A stretch of 6,694 nucleotides of DNA from Deltaproteobacteria bacterium (GTDB taxonomy: Bacteria; Desulfobacterota; Desulfovibrionia; Desulfovibrionales; Desulfovibrionaceae). Shown here in pieces: positions 1 through 6,031 of the stretch (positions within the stretch are counted from its first letter, which is position 1; the number at the start of each line of letters is the position of its first letter). A program made the position numbers and the translations under genes. The stretch is from NCBI GenBank assembly GCA_031280335.1, contig JAITGZ010000163.1, positions 1 through 6,694 on the forward strand, given 5' to 3'. A model generated the notes under the pieces. That model was given only the letters and a program-made list of their open reading frames with translations. It did not search any database and had not been told where the DNA came from.

Positions 1-535
1 TGACCAGGGCCTGGCCCCAGACCGCTTCCGAATACCAGGGCAGGCCGAAAGCCAGGGTGACGAAAATCAGGGAATCCACAGGGCAGGAGAACAGATTGCT
101 CAAGACCATCCGCGTTTGCATGGATTTACGCCGGAGCAGGTGAAAAACCAGCCAATCAAGACCCTCTCCGGCCATAAAGGCCGCAACGGAGGCCACGGCC
201 ACCTGTCTGTCCAAAAAAAAAGTCATGGCCCCGGCCAGAAGCATCCACATCCAGCATTGCGTCCCGCTCCAGTAACGCTGGACAAAATCGCGAAAGGAAA
301 AGGTCAGGCCTATCCACACCCCCCCCAGGGGAAAGGTCAGCGAAAAATAAACCCGCGCCGGGTCGCCGGCATCGGTCAGGCTTAAAACGACTATGCCGAA
401 AACAAGGACAAAAACATTGCCCAGGAGAATGCCCCCCAGGTAGAGAAAAGCGCTGACCCAACGCGCCGTAAAGCCAGACCGGGCACCGGACGCGTTTACA
501 GCGCTTTCCGGCCCGGCCGGGTTGATGGATTCCAT
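1..535 (-). CDS. VUT family (YhhQ/DUF165-like) membrane transporter, partial at C-terminus
   Basis: I translated this by hand from the ATG at 535; 178 residues are visible and the frame runs off the left edge without a stop. The protein is strongly hydrophobic, with membrane segments at about 27-51, 66-79, 95-122 and 152-166, after a polar N-terminal tail of about 25 residues. Motifs resembling the VUT/YhhQ family are FRDFVQR (81-87), a GEGLDWLVFHLLRRK-type segment (123-137) and SNLFSCPVDSLIF (146-158). The family carries queuosine precursors (preQ0/preQ1) across the inner membrane in E. coli (YhhQ); other VUT members are uncharacterised, so the substrate here is inference. No strong Shine-Dalgarno precedes the start. 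The gene lies 159 nt downstream of the hybrid kinase on the same strand but has its own promoter candidate (621-649), so it is probably transcribed separately. Family call fairly sure, substrate unsure. Confidence 0.72.
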   Translation of the reverse strand, partial: MESINPAGPESAVNASGARSGFTARWVSAFLYLGGILLGNVFVLVFGIVVLSLTDAGDPARVYFSLTFPLGGVWIGLTFSFRDFVQRYWSGTQCWMWMLLAGAMTFFLDRQVAVASVAAFMAGEGLDWLVFHLLRRKSMQTRMVLSNLFSCPVDSLIFVTLAFGLPWYSEAVWGQALV

Positions 536-572
536 GCGGCTTGCCTATATTTAATGGTATTTCATGCCGAAA

Positions 573-600
573 CAGGCGCCGCGCAACGTATCCGCGCCTG
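573..600 (-). repeat. Inverted repeat in the leader of the VUT gene
   Basis: Perfect 7-bp arms CAGGCGC (573-579) and GCGCCTG (594-600) enclose a 14-nt loop. It lies between the predicted promoter (621-649) and the start codon at 535, so it would form in the 5' leader. The function is unknown: it could be an RNA hairpin or an operator. It does not match the preQ1 riboswitch patterns I know. Confidence 0.4.
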
Positions 601-620
601 TATTACTTCTGCCGTGCGGC

Positions 621-649
621 AACATAGCCGCGTCGGGACTGAAAGTCAA
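621..649 (-). promoter_or_regulatory. Sigma70-type promoter for the VUT gene
   Basis: On the minus strand there is a TTGACT -35 box (complement of 644-649, 5 of 6 consensus) and a TATGTT -10 box (complement of 621-626, 4 of 6), separated by exactly 17 nt. Transcription would start near 614, giving a leader of about 80 nt before the ATG at 535. This is the best promoter match I found in the window, and it lies in a gap between two genes on the same strand. Confidence 0.6.
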
Positions 650-694
650 GAAGCGCTCCGTTCGGACTTGTCCGGCCGAAGGTTTTAAAGCAGG

Positions 695-3600
695 TTAACT
701 TTGAGCTTTTTCGCGCAGCACAAAACGTTTGATGGCCGCGATAACTTCAGCCGCGTCTATGGGTTTGCCCAAATGGCTGTTCATGCCCGCCGCCAGACAG
801 CGCTCCACATCTTCACGGAAGACATTGGCGGTCATGGCCACAATGGGTATATCCAGCGCCCTGTCCAGGCCGGAGGAACGTATAAGGCGCGTGGCCTCGT
901 AGCCGTCCACATTGGGCATATGCACATCCATCAGGATGAGATCGTATTTGTGAGGAGAGGCGGAAAATTTATCCACCGCCTGCCGGCCGTCAAAGGCAAA
1001 ATCCATGTTCAGGCCGGTATGTTCCAGCAATGCCTGGACTATTTCGCGGTTTATGTCCACATCTTCGGCCACAAGCACCTGTTTGTCCGCAAATATGTTG
1101 TCATCCGAAGCGGAAGATCCGCTGTGGCGCTCCATTGTTCTGTCTTCAAACGGATTTATTTGCCGGGTGATACAGTCCAGCAAAGAAGAGGCAAAGAGGG
1201 GTTTTTGCAAAAAATGGCTGATGCCCGCCCCCCTGGCCTCCTGTTCAATGGCCGTCCAGTCCTCGCCCGTAAACAGGATGAGCTGCGGCCCGGGCGCAAT
1301 GCGCCGGGCCAGCTCCAGCCCGTCCATCTCCGGCATGCGCAGGTCAATGAAGATTATGTTATAAGGGGGGCGCGAGCCGATTAGCTCCAGGGCCTCGCCG
1401 CCGCTGGAGGCCAGATCGCAGGTCACTCCCAGGGGAGTCAGCACGGATTTGAACAGTTGCAGCACATCGGCAAAATCGTCCACCGCCAGTACGCGCAACG
1501 ACGACCAGTCCCGCACAACGGAGGAGGGTCCCGAACCTGTCTCCGTACCTTGGACGGCTTTGATTTCAAAAATAAAAGCGGCCCCGTGTCCCAGCTCTGA
1601 TTCAATCCAGATGCGCCCGTCCATCAACTCCACAATGCGTTTGGAAATGACCAGACCCAGCCCCGTGCCCCCGAATTTGCGCGAAATGCTTCCATCGGCC
1701 TGCTCAAAAGAGCGGAAAAGACGGGCCTGCTGTTCCGCCGACAGGCCTATGCCCGTGTCCTTGACCTCCACGCGCAACAGGCAAAGCTCGCCTTCCTGAC
1801 TGGCCAGGCCGGCTTTGAGGGTGATGGCCCCGTTGTCGGGCGTGAATTTGACGGCATTGGACAGCAGGTTGGCAATAACCTGAGCCAGGCGCTGCTCGTC
1901 CGAAACCAGATTGGCGGGGATGCACGGGTCCAGATCAATAAAGAAATTCTGCTTCTTTTCCTCCACCTTGAAGTTGATCACATTGATCACCCGCTGGAGC
2001 ATCTTTTCAAAATTAAATTCAGAGAGGGAAAGTTCAAACTTGTCGGCCTCAATCTTGGACATGTCCAGGATGTCGTTAATAACACCCAAAAGGTGCTGGG
2101 AGGCCTCGTTGATTTTATCCAGGCAGTATTCCTTGCGTTCCAGGTCATGGGCGTTTTTACCGATGGCGGTCATGCCGATAATGGCATTCATGGGGGTGCG
2201 CATTTCATGGCTCATTCTGGAAAGGAAATCGCCTTTGGCGCGGCTGCCCGCATTGGCTGCATCCCTGGCGCGGGCCAGCATGGTCACGTCATTGAGAATA
2301 AGCATCACGCAGACGTCTTCTTCCGTCCCTTCCCCCGACCTGCCGCCCACCCTTTTCAGGCTCATGGAATAGTTGAAGACGCCCCCGCCCCTGTCCGACA
2401 GGGTTATATCAGCGTGATACGCGTCATCGCCTTCCAGCTCCGGCGCGAAAAGCTGATCCGCCTCCGGCGGCAGAAGGGAGGACAGGCCCGAAGATACAAT
2501 ATAGGCCAATTGGTTGGCGCTTTCCGCAACGGCGGTGTGCAAAGCCAGAAGTCTGGCCATGGTCAGATTGCGGTAAATGGGTTTGCGCATTCCGTCAAAA
2601 AGCATCAGGGCGCTGGGCATAAGGTTGAGATAAACGCAAAAGGTATCCAGGGTAACATTGATGCCTGAAATAATGTTCCGGTAATCGCCGTAATAGGCGG
2701 CGCAATCCGCTCGTTTATCCAGCGCTCCGGCCCGCACGGCGCCGGTCAGGCGGCGGATGTCTTTAAGCGCCCACTGTATGGAGTCGGACATATTGTTGAA
2801 GGCATGACTTAACCGGCCCACCTCGTCTTCCCGGTGTACGAGCTTGTCGTCCAGGGAGCGGGCGAAATCACCCAGGGCTATTTCTCCGGCCTTTTCAATG
2901 ATGGCGTGCAAAGGATAGGAAAGTACGCCCCGGATGAAAACATTCAGAATCACAATGCAAAAAATCAGCGCTGCCGCCACAATGGATACGCTGGTCAAAA
3001 TAGCCTGCCGGGGCATGGACATGAAATCGCCGCGCAGGGCCTGTATGCCCAGGGACCAGTTGGTGCCGCGTATGGGCGCGAAGCTGATGTAAAGACGTTT
3101 GTAGTCCACGTCCATTTTAACGGAGTCAATCTCACCCCTCTGCATACGTAAGGGAATGTCCGTGCCCAGGCTCTGCAACAATGTTTCACGGTTCAGAACC
3201 TTGTGTATGTCGGTATGGGCGATGAGCGCGCCGTTTTCATTGATGATAAAAGCCGTGCTGTTGGTGCCGATATTGATAACGCTTAAGATGTCGTCCAATA
3301 CATCGTATTTGTAGCCGCCCGCCAGATAATAGCCGTTGCCCTGGGGGCCCTGGACGGGGTCCGCTTCCGGCAGCGCGCCTATGGGCAGGCCCATGGCTAT
3401 TTCCAGACCGTCCGCCCCTTCGGAGCTATCCTCAATAACCATATTGCGCGTTTCAATAAGCTTGGTGTAGAGCTTGCGTCCATATATGCTTTCCGGACAT
3501 TCCCCCACGCCCAGGTAAAGCTCGCCGTTCCAATTGTAAAGTCCAAGCCAGATCAAATCCTGACCGGCGGCCGCTTTTTCCATAATGGACAGTTTGGTGC

Positions 3601-3850
3601 GTGTGCTGGAAGCGGGCGAGGCCAGGGCGCTGTTGTCCCGCAGCATAAAAAAGTGATTGACCAGGGTGTGCAGGTGCCCTTCCGCGCTTTGGGCCGCTGC
3701 CTTGGCCAGCGGCTGCATAATGTGCAGCATGATGTTGTCGGTCAAACCGTCCATGAAAAAATTCATGATCAAGATCAGATAAATGGACAGCGAAACCAGC
3801 ACCACGGAAACGATGCTGATAGTCTGGCGCAGAATGGTGTTATTCTTCAT
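695..3850 (-). CDS. Membrane-bound dCache/HAMP/PAS hybrid sensor histidine kinase with two receiver domains
   Basis: A 1051-residue inner-membrane hybrid kinase. Order of parts: TM1 (about 11-33); periplasmic dCache-like sensor (about 34-285); TM2 (about 286-307); HAMP (about 308-362); a second HAMP-like segment (about 365-403); PAS-like domain (about 404-525); HisKA with phosphoacceptor His548 in SHEMRTPMNAIIGM; HATPase with N box NLLSNAVKFT (661-670), DTGIGL (698-703), F box LFRSFEQAD (711-719) and GGTGLGL (727-733); receiver 1 (about 785-898; Asp791/792, Asp836, Thr861, Lys883); receiver 2 (about 924-1044; Glu929/Asp930, Asp975, Thr1007, Lys1029). All catalytic residues are present, so it should autophosphorylate and relay phosphate. 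There is no HPt or output domain, so the partner lies elsewhere. The signal sensed is unknown; dCache domains usually bind small molecules. The open frame continues 48 codons upstream, but that part lies inside the lipoprotein gene. ATG 3850, just before TM1 and overlapping the lipoprotein stop by 11 nt, is the likely start, probably through translational coupling. Confidence 0.93.
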   Translation of the reverse strand: MKNNTILRQTISIVSVVLVSLSIYLILIMNFFMDGLTDNIMLHIMQPLAKAAAQSAEGHLHTLVNHFFMLRDNSALASPASSTRTKLSIMEKAAAGQDLIWLGLYNWNGELYLGVGECPESIYGRKLYTKLIETRNMVIEDSSEGADGLEIAMGLPIGALPEADPVQGPQGNGYYLAGGYKYDVLDDILSVINIGTNSTAFIINENGALIAHTDIHKVLNRETLLQSLGTDIPLRMQRGEIDSVKMDVDYKRLYISFAPIRGTNWSLGIQALRGDFMSMPRQAILTSVSIVAAALIFCIVILNVFIRGVLSYPLHAIIEKAGEIALGDFARSLDDKLVHREDEVGRLSHAFNNMSDSIQWALKDIRRLTGAVRAGALDKRADCAAYYGDYRNIISGINVTLDTFCVYLNLMPSALMLFDGMRKPIYRNLTMARLLALHTAVAESANQLAYIVSSGLSSLLPPEADQLFAPELEGDDAYHADITLSDRGGGVFNYSMSLKRVGGRSGEGTEEDVCVMLILNDVTMLARARDAANAGSRAKGDFLSRMSHEMRTPMNAIIGMTAIGKNAHDLERKEYCLDKINEASQHLLGVINDILDMSKIEADKFELSLSEFNFEKMLQRVINVINFKVEEKKQNFFIDLDPCIPANLVSDEQRLAQVIANLLSNAVKFTPDNGAITLKAGLASQEGELCLLRVEVKDTGIGLSAEQQARLFRSFEQADGSISRKFGGTGLGLVISKRIVELMDGRIWIESELGHGAAFIFEIKAVQGTETGSGPSSVVRDWSSLRVLAVDDFADVLQLFKSVLTPLGVTCDLASSGGEALELIGSRPPYNIIFIDLRMPEMDGLELARRIAPGPQLILFTGEDWTAIEQEARGAGISHFLQKPLFASSLLDCITRQINPFEDRTMERHSGSSASDDNIFADKQVLVAEDVDINREIVQALLEHTGLNMDFAFDGRQAVDKFSASPHKYDLILMDVHMPNVDGYEATRLIRSSGLDRALDIPIVAMTANVFREDVERCLAAGMNSHLGKPIDAAEVIAAIKRFVLREKAQS

Positions 3851-4292
3851 GCGTAACAACCAGGGTCGGCTCTTTGCGGCCTTCCCTGGCCTGAGCCATG
3901 GCCGCTTCAGCCAGGGGTTTGAATACAGCGTAAACCTGCGCGGATTCCGGGATAAGGGCAATGGCGGCGGCGTCCTGACCGAGGACGAGGGCATCTATGT
4001 ATTTCTGCCTCTGCCGCACAGGCGAAACGCCGCTTTTGGCCTTGATCTCGCGCAGATGGGCCATGTCCCAGGATTGAAGCAGCCCGTTGCTGTTTTTGGC
4101 GTTATACTCCACCGTAACAATTCTGTTATTGTGAACGTAAATGGTCAAAAAATACTTCCATCCCGTCTCGTCGTAAAAAGCCTGTTCCGCAGTATAATAA
4201 CCGTCCTTGAGCGCTGTCTGCGCATCCCGCGAACAGGAGCAGAACAAGAACAGGACGGGCAGAAACGCCGCGAGAAAATATTTTTTGCGCAT
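3840..4292 (-). CDS. FMN-binding-domain-like lipoprotein lacking the flavinylation motif
   Basis: With the start at 4292 it is 150 residues: MRKK, a hydrophobic stretch (5-17) and FCSC with a probable lipidated Cys20, so an exported lipoprotein. Residues about 30-138 resemble the small FMN-binding domain of PplA-type lipoproteins: DGYYTAEQ (30-37), a hydrophobic strand with VEYNAKN (61-67), SGVSP (87-91), YIDALVLGQD (98-107) and FKPLAEAAMAQAREG (124-138). Where family members carry Asp-x-x-Thr/Ser-Gly-Ala-Thr/Ser, whose Thr/Ser receives FMN from ApbE, this protein reads IALIPESAQ (111-119), so covalent flavinylation looks impossible. It overlaps the hybrid kinase start by 11 nt and is almost surely co-transcribed with it, which suggests a periplasmic partner of the sensor (inference). 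Start uncertain: in-frame ATGs at 4310 and 4346 exist and none has a good Shine-Dalgarno; 4292 gives the most normal signal peptide. Confidence 0.75.
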   Translation of the reverse strand: MRKKYFLAAFLPVLFLFCSCSRDAQTALKDGYYTAEQAFYDETGWKYFLTIYVHNNRIVTVEYNAKNSNGLLQSWDMAHLREIKAKSGVSPVRQRQKYIDALVLGQDAAAIALIPESAQVYAVFKPLAEAAMAQAREGRKEPTLVVTHEE

Positions 4293-4353
4293 GCTTTTAT
4301 AAGTTCGCATTTTTGGGACGACAGCCCAAACCTCATTAAAACCCATTGGCTTT

Positions 4354-4466
4354 TTAATCCGGGGCTATCGCCCCGTGCCCCATTTGGGGGGAATGATTCC
4401 CCCCAAACCCCCTCGAAGTTGAACCATCACTTCGCCCGGCTTAGCCGGGCTCGCGCCGAACTTCGG
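4354..4466. repeat. Cluster of extragenic palindromes
   Basis: Three stem-loops lie side by side. (1) CGGGGC/GCCCCG, 4360-4375, 6-bp stem, 4-nt loop. (2) 4383-4407, perfect 11-bp stem with arms TTTGGGGGGAA and TTCCCCCCAAA around TGA. (3) GCCCGGC/GCCGGGC, 4434-4450, 7-bp stem with a TTA loop, nested inside a wider 7-bp pair CGAAGTT (4414-4420) and AACTTCG (4459-4465). None is followed by a T tract on either strand, so they are not intrinsic terminators. They sit between divergent genes, inside the predicted leader of the lipoprotein-kinase transcript. They look like a REP-type or small mobile repeat; the first part shares its plan with 5867-5905. Confidence 0.65.
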
Positions 4467-4500
4467 TCATGCCTCAATTTTTTAAGGATGATTTATTTCG

Positions 4501-4529
4501 ATAGTATTATGCTTTGGGATGATATTCAA
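4501..4529 (-). promoter_or_regulatory. Candidate promoter for the lipoprotein-kinase operon
   Basis: On the minus strand, TTGAAT (complement of 4524-4529, 4 of 6 consensus) and TACTAT (complement of 4501-4506, 4 of 6) are separated by exactly 17 nt. The start would be near 4494, giving a leader of about 200 nt that includes the palindrome cluster. Each box is only a moderate match and the region is AT-rich, so a chance match is possible. Confidence 0.35.
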
Positions 4530-4702
4530 GCCCTTCCGCAAAGAGTTCGATTATGTTAAAATCGCTCAATGCTGAAAAAGCGGAACCGCGCCCGTAAAGA
4601 TTTTGTCCGCAAATTTTTGCCGCGTAACGCCGCTGCGGACGGCCAAAGCCGCAGGGCGCGGCTTGGCGCGGGTGCCGGGCTGAGGAGATTAAAACAGCGA
4701 AC

Positions 4703-4708
4703 AGGAGG
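4703..4708 (+). promoter_or_regulatory. Ribosome binding site of the DUF362 gene
   Basis: A perfect AGGAGG lies 10 nt before the ATG at 4719. This is the strongest Shine-Dalgarno seen in the window and it fixes the DUF362 start. Confidence 0.85.
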
Positions 4709-4718
4709 CTGAACAAAC

Positions 4719-5855
4719 ATGTCCCAAAAGGAGCAGGCCGCTTCCCCGGTGTATTTTGCCGGGTTACGGGCCAAAAACGAGGGTGAGTCCAAGGTCAAAA
4801 AAATAGAGCGCCTGTTCAGCACGGCCGGCTTTGACAAGATGTTCGGCCAAAACGATCTTTGCGCCGTAAAAATGCACTTTGGCGAACGGGGCAATGATGC
4901 CTTCGTGCATCCGGTCTTTGTCCGCGCGGTGGTGCGCTTGTTGAAAAATGCCGGGGCCAGACCCTTTCTGACCGACACCAACACCCTTTACCGAGGGCAG
5001 CGCCACAATGCCGTGGAACACACCCTGCTGGCTCTGGAACACGGTTTTTCTTACGCCACAGTGGAAGCGCCGGTGATCATCGCCGATGGTTTGCGCGGGC
5101 ATTGCTTTACAGAAATGCCGGTGCAATTGAAGCATTTCAGCAAAGTAAGCCTGGCCGATGCCGTGGTTCAGGCAGATGGCATGCTGGCTCTTTCACATTT
5201 TAAAGGGCACGTGCTTTCCGGTTTTGGCGGAGCGCTGAAAAACCTGGCCATGGGCTGCGCTCCGGCCAGAGGCAAAAAAGACCAGCACCAGGCCCACTTT
5301 CTGATTGACCCCGGCAAATGCGTGGCCTGCGGACAATGTCTGGCGCATTGCCCAGAAAATTCCATTGCCTGGAGCAAAACCCCGGAAGGCAAACGCGCCT
5401 CCATCACCCAAGAAAGTTGCATCGGCTGCGGAGAGTGTATGACCATGTGCAAACATGGGGCCATTAATCTGGACTTCGCCTCTGAACGCACGGCCTTTAC
5501 CGAGCGCATGATTGAATACGCTTACGGGGCGTCCCGTATGCACCCCGGCAAGACCGCTTATATGAATTTTTTGCTCAACATCACCCCGGACTGCGACTGC
5601 GCGCCCTGGAGCGATGCCCCCCTGGTGCCGGATATAGGCATTTTGGCCGCCTCCGATCCGGTGGCCCTGGATAAGGCATGTTTTGATCTGGTCAACGCCC
5701 AGCCGGGATTCGCGGATTCGCAGCTGCGCTGCAACCACGGGGCTGGAGAAGACAAATTCAAGGGGTCTTACGCCAAAACCATAGGCGAGGTGCAGTTTCA
5801 GTACGCGGAAAGCATCGGCCTGGGCAACATCGCTTACGAACTGGTCAAAATTTAA
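4719..5855 (+). CDS. DUF362 protein with inserted 2x[4Fe-4S] ferredoxin domain (COG2768-like)
   Basis: A 378-residue soluble protein without signal peptide or membrane segment, so probably cytoplasmic. The DUF362 fold spans about 10-180 and 250-375, with typical segments KMHFGERGN (51-59), LTDTNTLYRG (84-93), LSHFKGH (158-164) and GALKNLAMGC (171-180). Two CxxCxxCxxxC motifs sit between: Cys201/204/207/211 (each followed by CP-type context) and Cys234/237/240/244, enough for two [4Fe-4S] clusters as in bacterial ferredoxins. Further cysteines occur at 180, 292, 294, 321 and 338; the DCDC pair at 291-294 is distinctive and could bind metal (inference). The family is common in strict anaerobes and has no established reaction; a low-potential electron-transfer or Fe-S role is the natural guess. 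The start is fixed by AGGAGG 10 nt upstream. It stands alone: the lipoprotein gene is divergent and the next gene lies 176 nt downstream across hairpins. Confidence 0.92.
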   Translation: MSQKEQAASPVYFAGLRAKNEGESKVKKIERLFSTAGFDKMFGQNDLCAVKMHFGERGNDAFVHPVFVRAVVRLLKNAGARPFLTDTNTLYRGQRHNAVEHTLLALEHGFSYATVEAPVIIADGLRGHCFTEMPVQLKHFSKVSLADAVVQADGMLALSHFKGHVLSGFGGALKNLAMGCAPARGKKDQHQAHFLIDPGKCVACGQCLAHCPENSIAWSKTPEGKRASITQESCIGCGECMTMCKHGAINLDFASERTAFTERMIEYAYGASRMHPGKTAYMNFLLNITPDCDCAPWSDAPLVPDIGILAASDPVALDKACFDLVNAQPGFADSQLRCNHGAGEDKFKGSYAKTIGEVQFQYAESIGLGNIAYELVKI

Positions 5856-5866
5856 GGAAACGCTGA

Positions 5867-5905
5867 TTAATTCGGGGTTCCGCCTCGAACCCCGCTGGGG
5901 GGAAT
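5867..5905. repeat. Hairpin after the DUF362 gene, related to the 4354-4394 element
   Basis: CGGGGTTC (5873-5880) and GAACCCCG (5887-5894) form a perfect 8-bp stem with a 6-nt loop, 17 nt after the DUF362 stop. It is preceded by TTAATT and followed by GGGGGGAAT (5897-5905). The same order, TTAATC, CGGGG hairpin, GGGGGGAAT, occurs at 4354-4394, which suggests two members of one repeat family, this one lacking the second palindrome's right arm. With no T tract after it, it is a weak terminator candidate at best, though it could stabilise the DUF362 mRNA end. Confidence 0.55.
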
Positions 5906-5945
5906 AAGAAAGGGGCATGTTCACCCAGGCATAGCCTTATCCTTG

Positions 5946-5984
5946 CGCTATCCGTAAGGCGGCAAGGCCGCCTTACGGATAGCG
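5946..5984. repeat. Perfect 18-bp inverted repeat (long hairpin)
   Basis: The left arm 5946-5963 and right arm 5967-5984 are exact reverse complements over 18 bp, with a 3-nt AAG loop. Each arm begins or ends with CGCTATCC/GGATAGCG and reaches GCCGCC at the loop. No T tract follows on either strand, so a classic intrinsic terminator is unlikely. It lies between the DUF362 and exonuclease genes, and the 10-bp palindrome GCATCGATGC (5988-5997) follows 3 nt later. Possible roles are a REP-like element, an mRNA stability hairpin or a DNA-binding site; the sequence alone does not decide. Confidence 0.75.
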
Positions 5985-5987
5985 ACA

Positions 5988-5997
5988 GCATCGATGC
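5988..5997. repeat. 10-bp perfect palindrome
   Basis: GCATCGATGC is its own reverse complement and lies 3 nt after the 18-bp hairpin and 34 nt before the exonuclease start. It could be a regulator half-site pair without spacer, but a 10-bp palindrome can also arise by chance. Confidence 0.3.
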
Positions 5998-6031
5998 GGA
6001 CGCGACCGGGCGTTATCTAAGAGGGCAGCTA

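Larger units (their letters stand above)
4467..4718. other. Rest of the divergent intergenic region, no gene seen
   Basis: This stretch has an AT-rich part (about 4474-4565) and then a GC-rich part before the DUF362 start. It holds the leftward promoter candidate (4501-4529) and a 6-bp inverted repeat CTGCGG/CCGCAG (4633-4638 and 4649-4654) that would fall in the DUF362 leader. I found no convincing rightward promoter: TATTAT at 4505-4510 has only a poor -35 match 17 nt upstream. Two tiny ATG frames (4509-4559, 16 codons; 4553-4597, 14 codons) are not supported as genes. Confidence 0.5.

Noticed and set aside
536..620. preQ1 riboswitch ahead of the VUT gene
   Set aside because: Apart from one inverted repeat I see no A-rich tail pairing pattern or other preQ1 class feature, so I only report the inverted repeat.
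663..674. CGGAC/GTCCG inverted repeat after the kinase stop as a terminator
   Set aside because: The stem is 5 bp with an impossibly small 2-nt loop (or 4 bp with 4 nt) and no T tract follows on the minus strand.
701..1384. Long open frames on the strand opposite the kinase (for example 701-1384, 2093-2668)
   Set aside because: They mirror the coding bias of the kinase gene, carry no domain-like sequence and are low-complexity in His, Gly and Arg. The kinase frame has complete catalytic motifs over the same stretch.
3851..3994. A 48-codon N-terminal extension of the hybrid kinase starting at ATG 3994
   Set aside because: It lies entirely within the lipoprotein gene, is rich in Pro and Arg with no domain character, and would put a long polar tail before TM1. 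The ATG at 3850 gives the normal overlap of coupled genes.
4293..4346. Longer starts (ATG 4310 or 4346) for the FMN-like lipoprotein
   Set aside because: Neither has a better ribosome binding site, and both put extra residues before an otherwise ordinary MRKK plus hydrophobic signal sequence. They cannot be fully excluded.
3783..4559. 258-codon plus-strand frame across the lipoprotein gene and the palindromes
   Set aside because: It runs antisense to the lipoprotein and through the palindromes, with no ribosome binding site or recognisable protein features.
4509..4597. Two overlapping tiny frames (4509-4559 and 4553-4597) as leader peptides
   Set aside because: They lack a convincing ribosome binding site at proper spacing, codon repeats of an attenuator or any recognisable sequence.
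5193..5924. 243-codon minus-strand frame opposite the DUF362 gene
   Set aside because: It is a shadow of the DUF362 gene, which has clear ferredoxin motifs and a perfect ribosome binding site.
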